NCBI GenBank assembly: GCA_002835545.1
Contig: PIZK01000012.1
Span: 1 to 64,000, forward strand
Length of the DNA stretch: 64,000 nucleotides
From: Alteromonadales bacterium alter-6D02
Lineage (GTDB): Bacteria; Pseudomonadota; Gammaproteobacteria; Enterobacterales; Psychrobiaceae
Direction of reading: 5' to 3'
Shown here: one piece after another, positions 35,061-43,067 of the stretch
How the letters are laid out: every line of letters begins with the position of its first letter
Position numbering within the stretch: position 1 is the stretch's first letter
Position numbers and translations under genes: made by a program
The notes under the pieces: generated by a model
Databases searched by the model: none
What the model saw: the letters and a program-made list of their open reading frames with translations, nothing else
What the model was told of the DNA's origin: nothing

Positions 35061-35984
35061 ATGTTGTTTGCTGCTGCCCCATTGATTAGTGCGTTAGATT
35101 TCTTCCAGAATAAACGTATTATTAAGCAGCAGCAATTAACGCGTGGTCAAAGTAATATCAGTTATCAAGTTGTGTGTCAGCAAGGTACCTATTTAGTAAA
35201 ATTTCTTGCTGACGTTCAACACTTCCCATCTAGCGGCTTAGCTCGAGAAAGAGAATATGCCGTACTAAATTTAATTCAACCATTGTGTATTACACCTGCA
35301 TTATTAGCCATTTATGCTGATCAGCAGGGGGTGTTGTCATCGGGTGACGACCAATTTGAATTTAACGGGGTAGTGGTGTGCGACTTCATCAAAGAGGTGA
35401 GGGAGTTTGTGCATGATAGAGACACTTTTGCAGACCTTGCTGCGCTGCTTGCAAAACTACACACGTGTGACATCAGCAAGCTGAGAGCTGATGACTATCA
35501 GTTATTCGTATTTAAGAAACCTGTTGAGTTATTACAAAACTACTGGCGTCTTTGTGAGGCCCACTGTTCTGTTAATCATCGGGTTATTAACCTTGATATC
35601 AAAACATGTTTTAAACACCTCTTAGATCGGATCAGCAACCTTGTGTTAACGAGTGACACATTAATTCATGGTGATCTGAATCGAGAGAACATCTTGCTGT
35701 CTCAAACTCAGTTATATTTCATTGATTGGGAGTATGCGGGTATTGGTGATGTGTATTTTGATCTGGCGAGTATTCGAATCGAATATGGCTTGACTGAAAC
35801 GCAGCTCCAGCATTTTATTAGCTGCTATCAATTACAACGGCCGCACTTTATTTGCGACCGTGCTAAGCTGGATTTAATGTCGTTATACTACGCGGGTATT
35901 TGTTGGTTATGGCAAGCCAATGATAGTCACTTTGAGAGCGAACACAGCCGTCGATATTATCAACAGCTGACATTGTTACTTTAA
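35061..35984 (+). CDS. APH-fold small-molecule kinase, probable thiamine kinase
   Basis: 307 residues, starting 2 bases after the transporter stop. The APH/choline-kinase fold is shown by QLTRGQSNISYQV (nucleotide-binding loop), the catalytic loop HGDLNRENILL and the metal-binding DWEYAGIGDVYFDLASI. E. coli ThiK has the same fold and phosphorylates thiamine to trap it. In this operon it most likely does that (inference). Choline/ethanolamine kinase or another APH kinase remains possible. It ends 24 bases from the convergent yvcK-like gene. Confidence 0.72.
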   Translation: MLFAAAPLISALDFFQNKRIIKQQQLTRGQSNISYQVVCQQGTYLVKFLADVQHFPSSGLAREREYAVLNLIQPLCITPALLAIYADQQGVLSSGDDQFEFNGVVVCDFIKEVREFVHDRDTFADLAALLAKLHTCDISKLRADDYQLFVFKKPVELLQNYWRLCEAHCSVNHRVINLDIKTCFKHLLDRISNLVLTSDTLIHGDLNRENILLSQTQLYFIDWEYAGIGDVYFDLASIRIEYGLTETQLQHFISCYQLQRPHFICDRAKLDLMSLYYAGICWLWQANDSHFESEHSRRYYQQLTLLL

Positions 35985-36008
35985 ATGTTCTTGCTACAGG
36001 GTATTTTG

Positions 36009-36959
36009 TTAAGCGAAGGTCGTTTCATTTAATTTCTGGTAGATGCTACTTATCGCGTCTCGCAATTTATCACGATGATGATAGGCTGACGTCTCGCTTG
36101 CCACATCACAGTAGTGATATGGGCCACAGACATGCTCATGTGTCGAATGGATTAACACGGCGTCAGGCAGTGGCATATCAGTCATGGTATTAGTCCAACC
36201 TAAAAGCTGCTTTCGTGTAATTTTGCCCGCTGGACTATCTTCAGCAATCAGGTTACTGATATAAATTTTCTTGGCTTTACTATTCACAATCGCATCACGC
36301 AATTCTGGCATTAATAACGGTGGAACTAAGCTTGTTAAGAAGCTGCCAGGGCCAATTAAGATTAACTCGGCTTTATTGATAGCGTCGATGGCCTCAGGCG
36401 TTGCGGCGACCTGCGGTTCAAGACAAAGCTTCTTGGGCATAGTTACCATCTTATCGACGCCAATTTCGCCAAAGACACGACGTTCATCATGGTCATAGGC
36501 AACGAGATGCGTTGGAAGCTCGGACATTGGCACAATATTACTTTTAACATGCAACATCTCTCTGATGAGTTTTATTGCATCAAGAGGTCGGACACTCATC
36601 TTATCAAGTGCGAGTAACATTAAGTTGCCTAGGTTGTGCTGGGCTAATTCGCTTTCACCACCAAAACGATACTCAAACATTAAACTGGCTATGGTAGGTT
36701 GAGTAATAAGTTGATGGATGCAATTACGTAGGTCACCCCACGCGATACAATTTTCAGTTTCACGTAAGCGCCCAGTAGAACCACCATTGTCAGTGGTAGT
36801 AACAATGCCTGTTAGTTTGCCTTCAAGGTGACTAAGTGAGGATAAAACTCGACCTAAACCGTGACCACCACCAATGGCGACAACGCTGTCAATCTGTTGG
36901 AGTGAATCGTTTTTAGGGGGAAAGTGAAGAAGTTCGTTAAAATGACTTGCTGAATCCAT
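36009..36959 (-). CDS. YvcK/CofD-family protein (YbhK-like)
   Basis: 316 residues. It has the YvcK/CofD nucleotide-sugar-binding arrangement: VVAIGGGHGLGRVLSSL, TTTDNGGSTGRLR, LGNLMLLAL and IGPGSFLTSLVPPLLMP. B. subtilis YvcK binds UDP-GlcNAc and supports growth on gluconeogenic carbon sources; E. coli YbhK is the closest known gammaproteobacterial relative (both from memory). Cytosolic. Upstream is a perfect 7-bp inverted repeat (37041-37060) that may be its operator. The convergent kinase gene ends 24 bases downstream. Confidence 0.85.
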   Translation of the reverse strand: MDSASHFNELLHFPPKNDSLQQIDSVVAIGGGHGLGRVLSSLSHLEGKLTGIVTTTDNGGSTGRLRETENCIAWGDLRNCIHQLITQPTIASLMFEYRFGGESELAQHNLGNLMLLALDKMSVRPLDAIKLIREMLHVKSNIVPMSELPTHLVAYDHDERRVFGEIGVDKMVTMPKKLCLEPQVAATPEAIDAINKAELILIGPGSFLTSLVPPLLMPELRDAIVNSKAKKIYISNLIAEDSPAGKITRKQLLGWTNTMTDMPLPDAVLIHSTHEHVCGPYHYCDVASETSAYHHRDKLRDAISSIYQKLNETTFA

Positions 36960-37040
36960 TGCAAATGGCCTTAGAACATCGCATTTGTATCTTTAATTCT
37001 AGTTGCTTAGCGCATTCGATTCAACTTATTACGTTAACAA

Positions 37041-37060
37041 ATTGGTCACAATCGACCAAT
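37041..37060. promoter_or_regulatory. Perfect inverted repeat upstream of the YvcK-like gene
   Basis: ATTGGTC-6 nt-GACCAAT. It lies about 80 bases upstream of the YvcK-like start and 70 bases downstream of yfaE. No T run follows on either side, so an operator is more likely than a terminator. Confidence 0.45.
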
Positions 37061-37132
37061 TGCTAAGCATAAATCGTGCTGAGTGTGGTAACTGTGACCG
37101 AGATCAAGTGACGATGATACTCAAGCCTGCTT

Positions 37133-37396
37133 TTAATACTGACTAGTGATGTCAATATCTGAGGTTGGTTGAGAGCAACAGGTAAGGATCTCACCATCAC
37201 GGATGTAGGCGAGAGGCTCTATGGTGTAAACAACCGAGCCGTAATTAAGTTTACAGCGACAGGCACCGCAGGTACCATCACGGCAATGGTAGTTCACTTT
37301 TACACCTTGTGCTTCAAGGTATTCAAGTGTGGTTTGGTCACTGTGCTGGGTGAATTTTTCATCACACAGCACATTGTTGTAGGTTACTGCTTTCAT
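37133..37396 (-). CDS. yfaE: 2Fe-2S ferredoxin YfaE (ribonucleotide reductase maintenance)
   Basis: 87 residues with the plant-type 2Fe-2S motif CRDGTCGACRC and a later Cys (ILTCCSQP). YfaE supplies electrons for the reduction of the di-iron centre and radical of NrdB in E. coli. It begins 7 bases after the nrdB stop, on the same strand, so the three genes form nrdA-nrdB-yfaE. Cytosolic; full length. GACTAG ends the frame. Confidence 0.9.
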   Translation of the reverse strand: MKAVTYNNVLCDEKFTQHSDQTTLEYLEAQGVKVNYHCRDGTCGACRCKLNYGSVVYTIEPLAYIRDGEILTCCSQPTSDIDITSQY

Positions 37397-37403
37397 ATCT
37401 TAA

Positions 37404-38534
37404 TTATAAATCAAAATCATCAAACTCGTCACTGTCGAGTTCGCTGTCAATTTGACCGACTAAGTAAGACGATATTTCACTTTCTTGAGGTGCAACTTGT
37501 ACGTTGTCACTCACTAGGTATGAATTAATCCATGGTAGTGGGTTAGTAACGGTCGCAAACGGTGGTTTATGACCAATGGCGATTAGGCGTTGGTTAGAAA
37601 TGTACTCAACGTATTGCTTTAAGATTTCAGCATTTAGGCCGATCATTGAGCCATCTTTAAATAAGTACTCAGCCCATTGCTTTTCTTGCTCGACCACATC
37701 AAGGAATACTTGTAAGCCTTCATCTTTCATTTGTTCGCTGATTTCTTTCATTTCTGGGTCGTCTTTACCTTCAGCCCATAAATTAAGAATATGCTGTGTG
37801 CCTGTTAAGTGAACAGCCTCATCGCGCGCAATTAACTTGATGATTTTTGAGTTGCCTTCTAATAATTCACGTTCAGCAAAAGCGAAAGAACAAGCGAAGC
37901 TTACGTAAAAACGGATAGCTTCTAATGCGTTTACAGAACAGATACATAAGAATAAACGCTCTTTTAACTTACGTTGGGTCACTTCAATAGTGCGGCCTTC
38001 GACGTCATAGGTGCCTTCACCTTGTGCTTGTAGCAATTGGCTTGTGACAATAACGTCATCAAAGTATTTTGCGATATCGCTAGCACGGTTCAAGATATCT
38101 TCGTTAATCAGAATATCGTCGAACACTTCACTTGGGTCAGTAAATAGATTACGTAAAATATGGGTGTATGAACGAGAATGGATGGTCTCAAAGAAACCCC
38201 AAGTTTCAATCCATGTTTCCATTTCTGGCAAGGATACTAATGGAAGTAATGTCACGTTTACACTGCGTGCTGCAATCGAATCAAGTAGCGTCTGATATTT
38301 TAAGTTACTGATGAAAATATGCTGTTCACTTGAGGTTAGCTTTTGCCAATCCATACGGTCTTTTGAAATATCAACTTCTTCTGGACGCCAGAAAAATGAA
38401 ATTTGTTTCTCGATTAACTTTTCAAAAATAGGTAATTTTTGTTGGTCAAAACGTGAAACGTTTACCGAGTTACCCAAGAACATTGGTTCAAGGAGTGGGT
38501 TATTTTTAGTTTGATTGAACGTTGAATAAGTCAT
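37404..38534 (-). CDS. nrdB: Class Ia ribonucleotide reductase, beta subunit
   Basis: 376 residues, the usual size. It houses the di-iron/tyrosyl radical cofactor. [14 protein letters not shown] near the N-terminus, the radical tyrosine region in [18 protein letters not shown], and the Fe ligand segments [13 protein letters not shown] and [13 protein letters not shown] are visible. The C-terminal tail ([10 protein letters not shown]) is the segment by which NrdB docks to NrdA. nrdA precedes it, with a hairpin in the 96-base gap, and yfaE follows. Makes deoxynucleotides together with NrdA. Confidence 0.95.
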   Translation of the reverse strand: MTYSTFNQTKNNPLLEPMFLGNSVNVSRFDQQKLPIFEKLIEKQISFFWRPEEVDISKDRMDWQKLTSSEQHIFISNLKYQTLLDSIAARSVNVTLLPLVSLPEMETWIETWGFFETIHSRSYTHILRNLFTDPSEVFDDILINEDILNRASDIAKYFDDVIVTSQLLQAQGEGTYDVEGRTIEVTQRKLKERLFLCICSVNALEAIRFYVSFACSFAFAERELLEGNSKIIKLIARDEAVHLTGTQHILNLWAEGKDDPEMKEISEQMKDEGLQVFLDVVEQEKQWAEYLFKDGSMIGLNAEILKQYVEYISNQRLIAIGHKPPFATVTNPLPWINSYLVSDNVQVAPQESEISSYLVGQIDSELDSDEFDDFDL

Positions 38535-38556
38535 GTCATACCCTAGAATGTTGGTT

Positions 38557-38590
38557 AAAAGCCACCGCAGTAAAAAGGCGGTGGCTTTTT
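38557..38590 (-). terminator. Hairpin between nrdA and nrdB
   Basis: GCCACCGC (38561-38568) pairs with GCGGTGGC (38578-38585), an 8-bp GC-rich stem with a 9-base loop. On the minus strand it is followed by TTTT and ahead of it by AAAAA. It could reduce transcription into nrdB or separate message stabilities. Confidence 0.6.
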
Positions 38591-38630
38591 ATATTGATTG
38601 CTAACTGTTTGTTAGTATGTCGCTGCGTGA

Positions 38631-40916
38631 TTAGATTTTACACGCGCCGCCTGCACAACCGTCATCTTCTTGTTCGATAACGATATCACCTTGTGCATCA
38701 TCTGCACCATCACGGGTATTGTGGTAGTACAAGGTTTTAACCCCAAACTTATAAGCAGTTAGTAAGTCTTTAATTATTCCTTTCATTGGCACTTTGCCAT
38801 TGTCGAACTGGTTTGGATCGTAGTTGGTGTTAGCCGAAATCGCTTGGTCAACAAACTTTTGCATTAAACCAACTAGGTGTAAGTAGCCATCATTTGATGG
38901 GATCTTCCACAACAGTTCATAATTATCTTTCAATGTTAAATAGTCAGGTACTACTTGTTTTAAGATACCATCTTTACTTGCTTTAACGCTAATTAACCCT
39001 CGTGGTGGCTCAATACCGTTGGTCGCATTTGAGATTTGTGATGATGTCTCAGATGGCATTAGGGCCGATAGTGTTGAGTTACGTAAGCCGTGTGTTTTAA
39101 TATCTTGGCGTAGGGCTTCCCAGTCTAAGTTCATTTCGTTTGAACAAAGTACATCAAGATCTTTCTTGTATGTATCAATTGGCAAGATACCTTGCGAGTA
39201 AGTGGTTTCGTTAAACCAGTCACAGGCACCCACTTCTTGCGCTAACTTATTAGACGCTTTAAGCAAGTAATATTGAATTGCTTCAAATGTTTCGTGTGTT
39301 AAACGGTTTGCTGAACCGTCAGAGTATTTTACACCATTTTTAGCTAAGTAATAAGCGTAGTTAATAACACCTATACCTAATGTACGACGAGCCAAGCTTG
39401 ATTTTTGTGCTGCAACAATTGGGTAATCTTGATAGCTTAATAAGTTATCCAATGCACGCACTGCAAGCTCTGCTAGCTCTTCTAAATCATCAAGCGACTT
39501 AATCACACCTAAGTTAAAGGCTGATAAAGTACAGAGTGCGATTTCACCGTTTGGATCGTCAAAGCTTTGTAGTGGTTTCGTCGGTAAAGCAATCTCTAAA
39601 CATAGGTTAGATTGTTTTACTGGCGCAACACTTGGAATAAATGGGCTGTGTGTATTACAGTGATCAACGTTTTGTAGGTAGATACGACCTGTGCTAGCAC
39701 GCTCTTGAGCAAATAATGAGAAAAGCTCCACCGCTTTGATGGTTTTCTTACGAATAGAGTCATCTGCTTCATATTGCGTGTAAAGCTGCTCGAATTTCTC
39801 TTGGTCAGCAAAAAATGCATCGTATAAACCAGGTACATCACTTGGTGAGAATAAAGTAATGTTTTCGCCTTTAATTAAACGCTGGTACATAACTTTATTA
39901 AACTGAACCCCGTAGTCCATATGACGAACACGGTTTTCTTCAACACCACGGTTATTTTTAAGTACTAGCAGCGACTCTACTTCAAGGTGCCACAATGGGT
40001 AGAATAATGTAGCTGCACCACCGCGAACGCCACCCTGAGAACAACTTTTTACAGCCGTTTGGAAATGTTTATAAAATGGGATACAACCAGTGTGATTGGC
40101 CTCGCCACCACGAATTGGGCTGCCGATTGCACGAATACGACCTGCGTTAATACCAATACCCGCACGTTGACTAACATATTTTACGATTGAACTTGATGTT
40201 GCATTGATAGAATCAAGGTTATCATCACATTCAATTAATACACATGAGCTAAATTGGCGCGTTGGGGTACGCACACCAGCCATAATTGGTGTCGGCAGTG
40301 AAATCTTAAATTGGGATACTGCATCATAAAAACGCACGACGTAATCCATGCGTGTGTCTTTAGGGTATTTAGAGAATAAGGCAGCGGCAATTAGCATGTA
40401 TAGGAACTGCGCGCTCTCAAAGATTTCACCGGTTGTACGGTTTTGTAATAGATACTTACCTTCTAACTGCTTAACGGCCGCGTAGCTAAAGTTCATATCA
40501 CGCCAATGATCGATTGCATCGTTCATTACGTTGAATTCTTCACGCGTGTAATCGGCTAATAGGTGGTCATCATAACGCTTAGCTTCACACATCTTGACCG
40601 TGTGATCATAAAGGTGCGGTGGCTCAAATTGGCCGTAAGCTTTTTTGCGTAAATGGAATACAGCTAAGCGCGCTGCCATGTATTGGTAGTCAGGCGTTGT
40701 TTCAGAAATTTGATCCGCTGCTGCTTTAATAATAGTTTCATGAATGTCTTCGGTTTTCATTCCCATGTAAAACTGAAGGTGCGCTTTGATCTCAACCTGT
40801 GATACTGAAACGTTCTCAAGATCTTTGGCTGCCCAGTCGAGAACTTTATGGATCTTATCTAGATCGATAGGCTCTTGTTTTCCACTACGTTTAGTGACTA
40901 GGAGGTTTGTATTCAT
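38631..40916 (-). CDS. nrdA: Class Ia ribonucleotide reductase, alpha subunit
   Basis: 761 residues, as in E. coli. The N-terminal ATP cone (LVTKRSGKQEPIDLDKIHKV) senses ATP/dATP. The catalytic barrel contains FSSCVLIECDDNLDSI, SNLCLEIALPT and the active-site LCTLSAFNLGVI. The C-terminal CAGGACKI supplies the cysteine pair that is re-reduced by thioredoxin. It converts ribonucleoside diphosphates to deoxy forms. The gene heads the nrdA-nrdB-yfaE transcript. Candidate NrdR boxes and a DnaA box lie upstream. Confidence 0.96.
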   Translation of the reverse strand: MNTNLLVTKRSGKQEPIDLDKIHKVLDWAAKDLENVSVSQVEIKAHLQFYMGMKTEDIHETIIKAAADQISETTPDYQYMAARLAVFHLRKKAYGQFEPPHLYDHTVKMCEAKRYDDHLLADYTREEFNVMNDAIDHWRDMNFSYAAVKQLEGKYLLQNRTTGEIFESAQFLYMLIAAALFSKYPKDTRMDYVVRFYDAVSQFKISLPTPIMAGVRTPTRQFSSCVLIECDDNLDSINATSSSIVKYVSQRAGIGINAGRIRAIGSPIRGGEANHTGCIPFYKHFQTAVKSCSQGGVRGGAATLFYPLWHLEVESLLVLKNNRGVEENRVRHMDYGVQFNKVMYQRLIKGENITLFSPSDVPGLYDAFFADQEKFEQLYTQYEADDSIRKKTIKAVELFSLFAQERASTGRIYLQNVDHCNTHSPFIPSVAPVKQSNLCLEIALPTKPLQSFDDPNGEIALCTLSAFNLGVIKSLDDLEELAELAVRALDNLLSYQDYPIVAAQKSSLARRTLGIGVINYAYYLAKNGVKYSDGSANRLTHETFEAIQYYLLKASNKLAQEVGACDWFNETTYSQGILPIDTYKKDLDVLCSNEMNLDWEALRQDIKTHGLRNSTLSALMPSETSSQISNATNGIEPPRGLISVKASKDGILKQVVPDYLTLKDNYELLWKIPSNDGYLHLVGLMQKFVDQAISANTNYDPNQFDNGKVPMKGIIKDLLTAYKFGVKTLYYHNTRDGADDAQGDIVIEQEDDGCAGGACKI

Positions 40917-41026
40917 TCTTATTATCCATATTTGGGTGGCGCTAGAGTACAGGCATTAAATAGGGCAACGAAAAGGGTCATTATGCGAAACTGCATGACA
41001 TAATTAATGTAACACAACACAGAAAA

Positions 41027-41042
41027 ACAGTATCCATTGTTT
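41027..41042 (-). promoter_or_regulatory. Candidate NrdR box 1
   Basis: ACAGTATCCATTGTTT agrees with the NrdR consensus acaCwAtATaTwGtgt at 12 of 16 positions by hand alignment. It lies about 110 bases upstream of the nrdA start. Confidence 0.45.
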
Positions 41043-41064
41043 TAGTGTTTGTTGTTGCCAAAAT

Positions 41065-41080
41065 ACACAACATCTAGGGT
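41065..41080 (-). promoter_or_regulatory. Candidate NrdR box 2
   Basis: ACACAACATCTAGGGT agrees with the NrdR consensus at 13 of 16 positions, and the core ACAAC-7 nt-GTTGT is a perfect inverted repeat. It starts 38 bases from box 1, wider than the usual ~31. Confidence 0.5.
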
Positions 41081-41150
41081 TGTTAAATTTTATGTGCTAC
41101 AAGATAGAGGGGATAGGCTGAATTTGCAAGTACTAATAAAAGGAATAAGT

Positions 41151-41159
41151 TGTGGATAA
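41151..41159 (-). promoter_or_regulatory. DnaA box upstream of nrdA
   Basis: TGTGGATAA is the exact complement of the DnaA box TTATCCACA. E. coli nrdAB is also controlled by DnaA (established), which supports a real site. It lies 235 bases upstream of the nrdA start. Confidence 0.5.
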
Positions 41160-41300
41160 AGTGTGATCTTTTTTATAGGTTAGTGGCGACTATCATTATG
41201 GCTAGTATTTCTATCGTATGCCTAAAAAAAGCAATTTAAAATGGGCTTTTTAATTTTTTTTTTACCATAAATTATTGGCGATTAAATTGCTTAATTTTTG

Positions 41301-41999
41301 TCAGCTATTTGTCAGTAGATCACAAAGCTCATCGCAACGATCAACGATCATATCAGCTTGCCATTCATGACAAGGATCTTGGTGTGGGATATAACCATAG
41401 TTCGCTGCAACACTATGCATCTTTGCACTGGTTGCTGCTTCGATATCTGTTCTGGCATCTCCAACATAAATGATCTGCTGTGGTTCAATCGCTAGAGATT
41501 TAGCGGCTAATATCAATGGTGCGGGTGACGGTTTACGCTCTCGCATGGTATCTCCACAGACAGTGACATGCGTTGTGGCTAGTAATGGAAAACTGTTCAG
41601 TAACTGCTTGGTATAGAAATAGGGCTTATTGGTGACGATCCCCCAAGGAATCTTTTGATCGTTTAATTGGTTGAGCAATTGCTCACAGCCACCAAAATAG
41701 CGCGAGTGGGTGGCTACGTTATTTTCATAATAGTCTAAAAACTCTTGGCGTAATCGCTGATAGTCATCCTCACTTAGGGCATGACCATAACCAGCTTTAA
41801 TTAACGCTAGTGCACCTTGAGACGCCGTGTGAAAAATCGTGTCATCACTTAATAGTTCGAGACCGTCACGAGATAATAGTGCATTGGCGGCAGCACCGAG
41901 ATCTGCGGCGGTATCGAGTAGTGTGCCATCAAGATCAAATAGCATGGCATTGACAGTGTGTTGCTTAAATTTAAATGAAAATGACATGCTAGTGTCCAT
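41301..41999 (-). CDS. gph: Phosphoglycolate phosphatase
   Basis: 232 residues, HAD superfamily. MLFDLDGTLLDT contains the nucleophile Asp, GIVTNKPYFYTKQLL carries the Thr and Lys-region, and YVGDARTDIEAA holds the Mg-binding acidic pair. The position directly after ubiG, 5 bases away on the same strand, is the usual gph context in gammaproteobacteria. It removes phosphate from 2-phosphoglycolate formed during DNA repair. The first Met or the one four residues later (MSFSF) could be the start. Confidence 0.85.
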   Translation of the reverse strand: MDTSMSFSFKFKQHTVNAMLFDLDGTLLDTAADLGAAANALLSRDGLELLSDDTIFHTASQGALALIKAGYGHALSEDDYQRLRQEFLDYYENNVATHSRYFGGCEQLLNQLNDQKIPWGIVTNKPYFYTKQLLNSFPLLATTHVTVCGDTMRERKPSPAPLILAAKSLAIEPQQIIYVGDARTDIEAATSAKMHSVAANYGYIPHQDPCHEWQADMIVDRCDELCDLLTNS

Positions 42000-42004
42000 A
42001 TGAA

Positions 42005-42757
42005 TTATTGAGCAGGGTTAGGCTGACAATGTAAGATATAGTTAACTGATAAATCGTTATTCATCTTAAATTGTTCTGTTAGCGGGTTGTAGTGAATACC
42101 AACAGCATCAAGACAGCGTGCTTGATGGTTATCCACAAAGCGGATTAACTCGCTAGGGCGAATAAACTTTTTATGTTCGTGTGTACCTTTTGGTACTAAC
42201 TTAAGTAAATGTTCTGCGCCAACGATTGCTAATAAATACGCTTTGTTGGTTCTATTGAGTGTAGAGAAGAACAGCTGACCGCCAGGTTTTACTAATTTGA
42301 CGCAAGCGGCAACAATTGACTCTGGATTTGGTACGTGCTCTAACATTTCCATACAAGTGACAACATCAAATGAATGAGGTTGCTCTTCGGCGAGTTGTTC
42401 TACGGTTACTTGTCGATAGTCAACGTTATCAACTTTGGCTTCAAGGCTATGTAGTTTAGCCACATTAAGCGATTCCTCAGCCATATCGATACCTAAGACA
42501 TCACCACCAAGTTTCGCCATCGATTCTGCCAAGATGCCGCCACCACAACCCACATCGAGCACACGCTTATTGAATAAACCATCACTTTTACTGGCGATGT
42601 AATTTAAACGGGTCGGGTTCATTAGATGTAGCGGTTTAAATTCACCGTGTAAGTCCCACCAACTTTGGGCGAGGGCAGCGAATTTTTGTATTTCTTGGTG
42701 ATCGACATTGTCGTTTGACTGATGAGTATCTTGAGTTTGCATAGCCGGAAAAGTCAC
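42005..42757 (-). CDS. ubiG: Ubiquinone biosynthesis O-methyltransferase UbiG
   Basis: 250 residues. The SAM-binding motif [20 protein letters not shown] (~65-84) is followed by [17 protein letters not shown] and [18 protein letters not shown]. The family-specific start [19 protein letters not shown] is clear. It performs both O-methylations in ubiquinone synthesis at the inner membrane face. The start could lie a few codons further in, at MQTQD. The 310-base gap to gyrA holds its promoter. Confidence 0.94.
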   Translation of the reverse strand: MTFPAMQTQDTHQSNDNVDHQEIQKFAALAQSWWDLHGEFKPLHLMNPTRLNYIASKSDGLFNKRVLDVGCGGGILAESMAKLGGDVLGIDMAEESLNVAKLHSLEAKVDNVDYRQVTVEQLAEEQPHSFDVVTCMEMLEHVPNPESIVAACVKLVKPGGQLFFSTLNRTNKAYLLAIVGAEHLLKLVPKGTHEHKKFIRPSELIRFVDNHQARCLDAVGIHYNPLTEQFKMNNDLSVNYILHCQPNPAQ

Positions 42758-43067
42758 TTACGGAAAAAAACTCATTATACGGGGCTTACTATCTTTTACA
42801 CAATGATTAATTCACCAGAAGCTCTGGGTTAAAAATCAACAGGTAAATGAGTGTTTTCAGCTTCATTTGTACGAATTTAAGACAAGTACAATAGTCTAAC
42901 GTTGAGTTTTATTGGGCATTGGCAAATTAAAGCGCTAATAGGCTAGCTTCACTCGGTAACTATGCTAGAATCATGGCCTATTTTGTGCCTCTGTTGCCTG
43001 ATTATAATTACAATGTCAGTGGCGGTGGGGGTTGTTGTTTTACTAAACACAGGGATCTTAGCGATTT
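42758..43067. promoter_or_regulatory. ubiG / gyrA divergent promoter region
   Basis: 310 bases without a gene. On the plus strand, TATGCTAGAAT (42961-42971) is a good extended -10 element (TGCTAGAAT) about 100 bases before the gyrA start, though no clear -35 stands at the normal distance. Nothing else could be named. Confidence 0.35.

Larger units (their letters stand above)
40917..41300. promoter_or_regulatory. nrdA upstream region
   Basis: 384 bases without a gene between nrdA (minus) and the 3' end of gph. It contains two NrdR-like boxes (41027, 41065) and a perfect DnaA box (41151), listed separately. A long T run lies near 41250-41265. No clear -10/-35 pair could be set for nrdA. Confidence 0.5.

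Noticed and set aside
42129-42137. Exact DnaA box TTATCCACA
   Set aside because: Lies within ubiG coding sequence as an isolated site with no cluster; likely chance. The one at 41151 is kept because it is upstream of nrdA.
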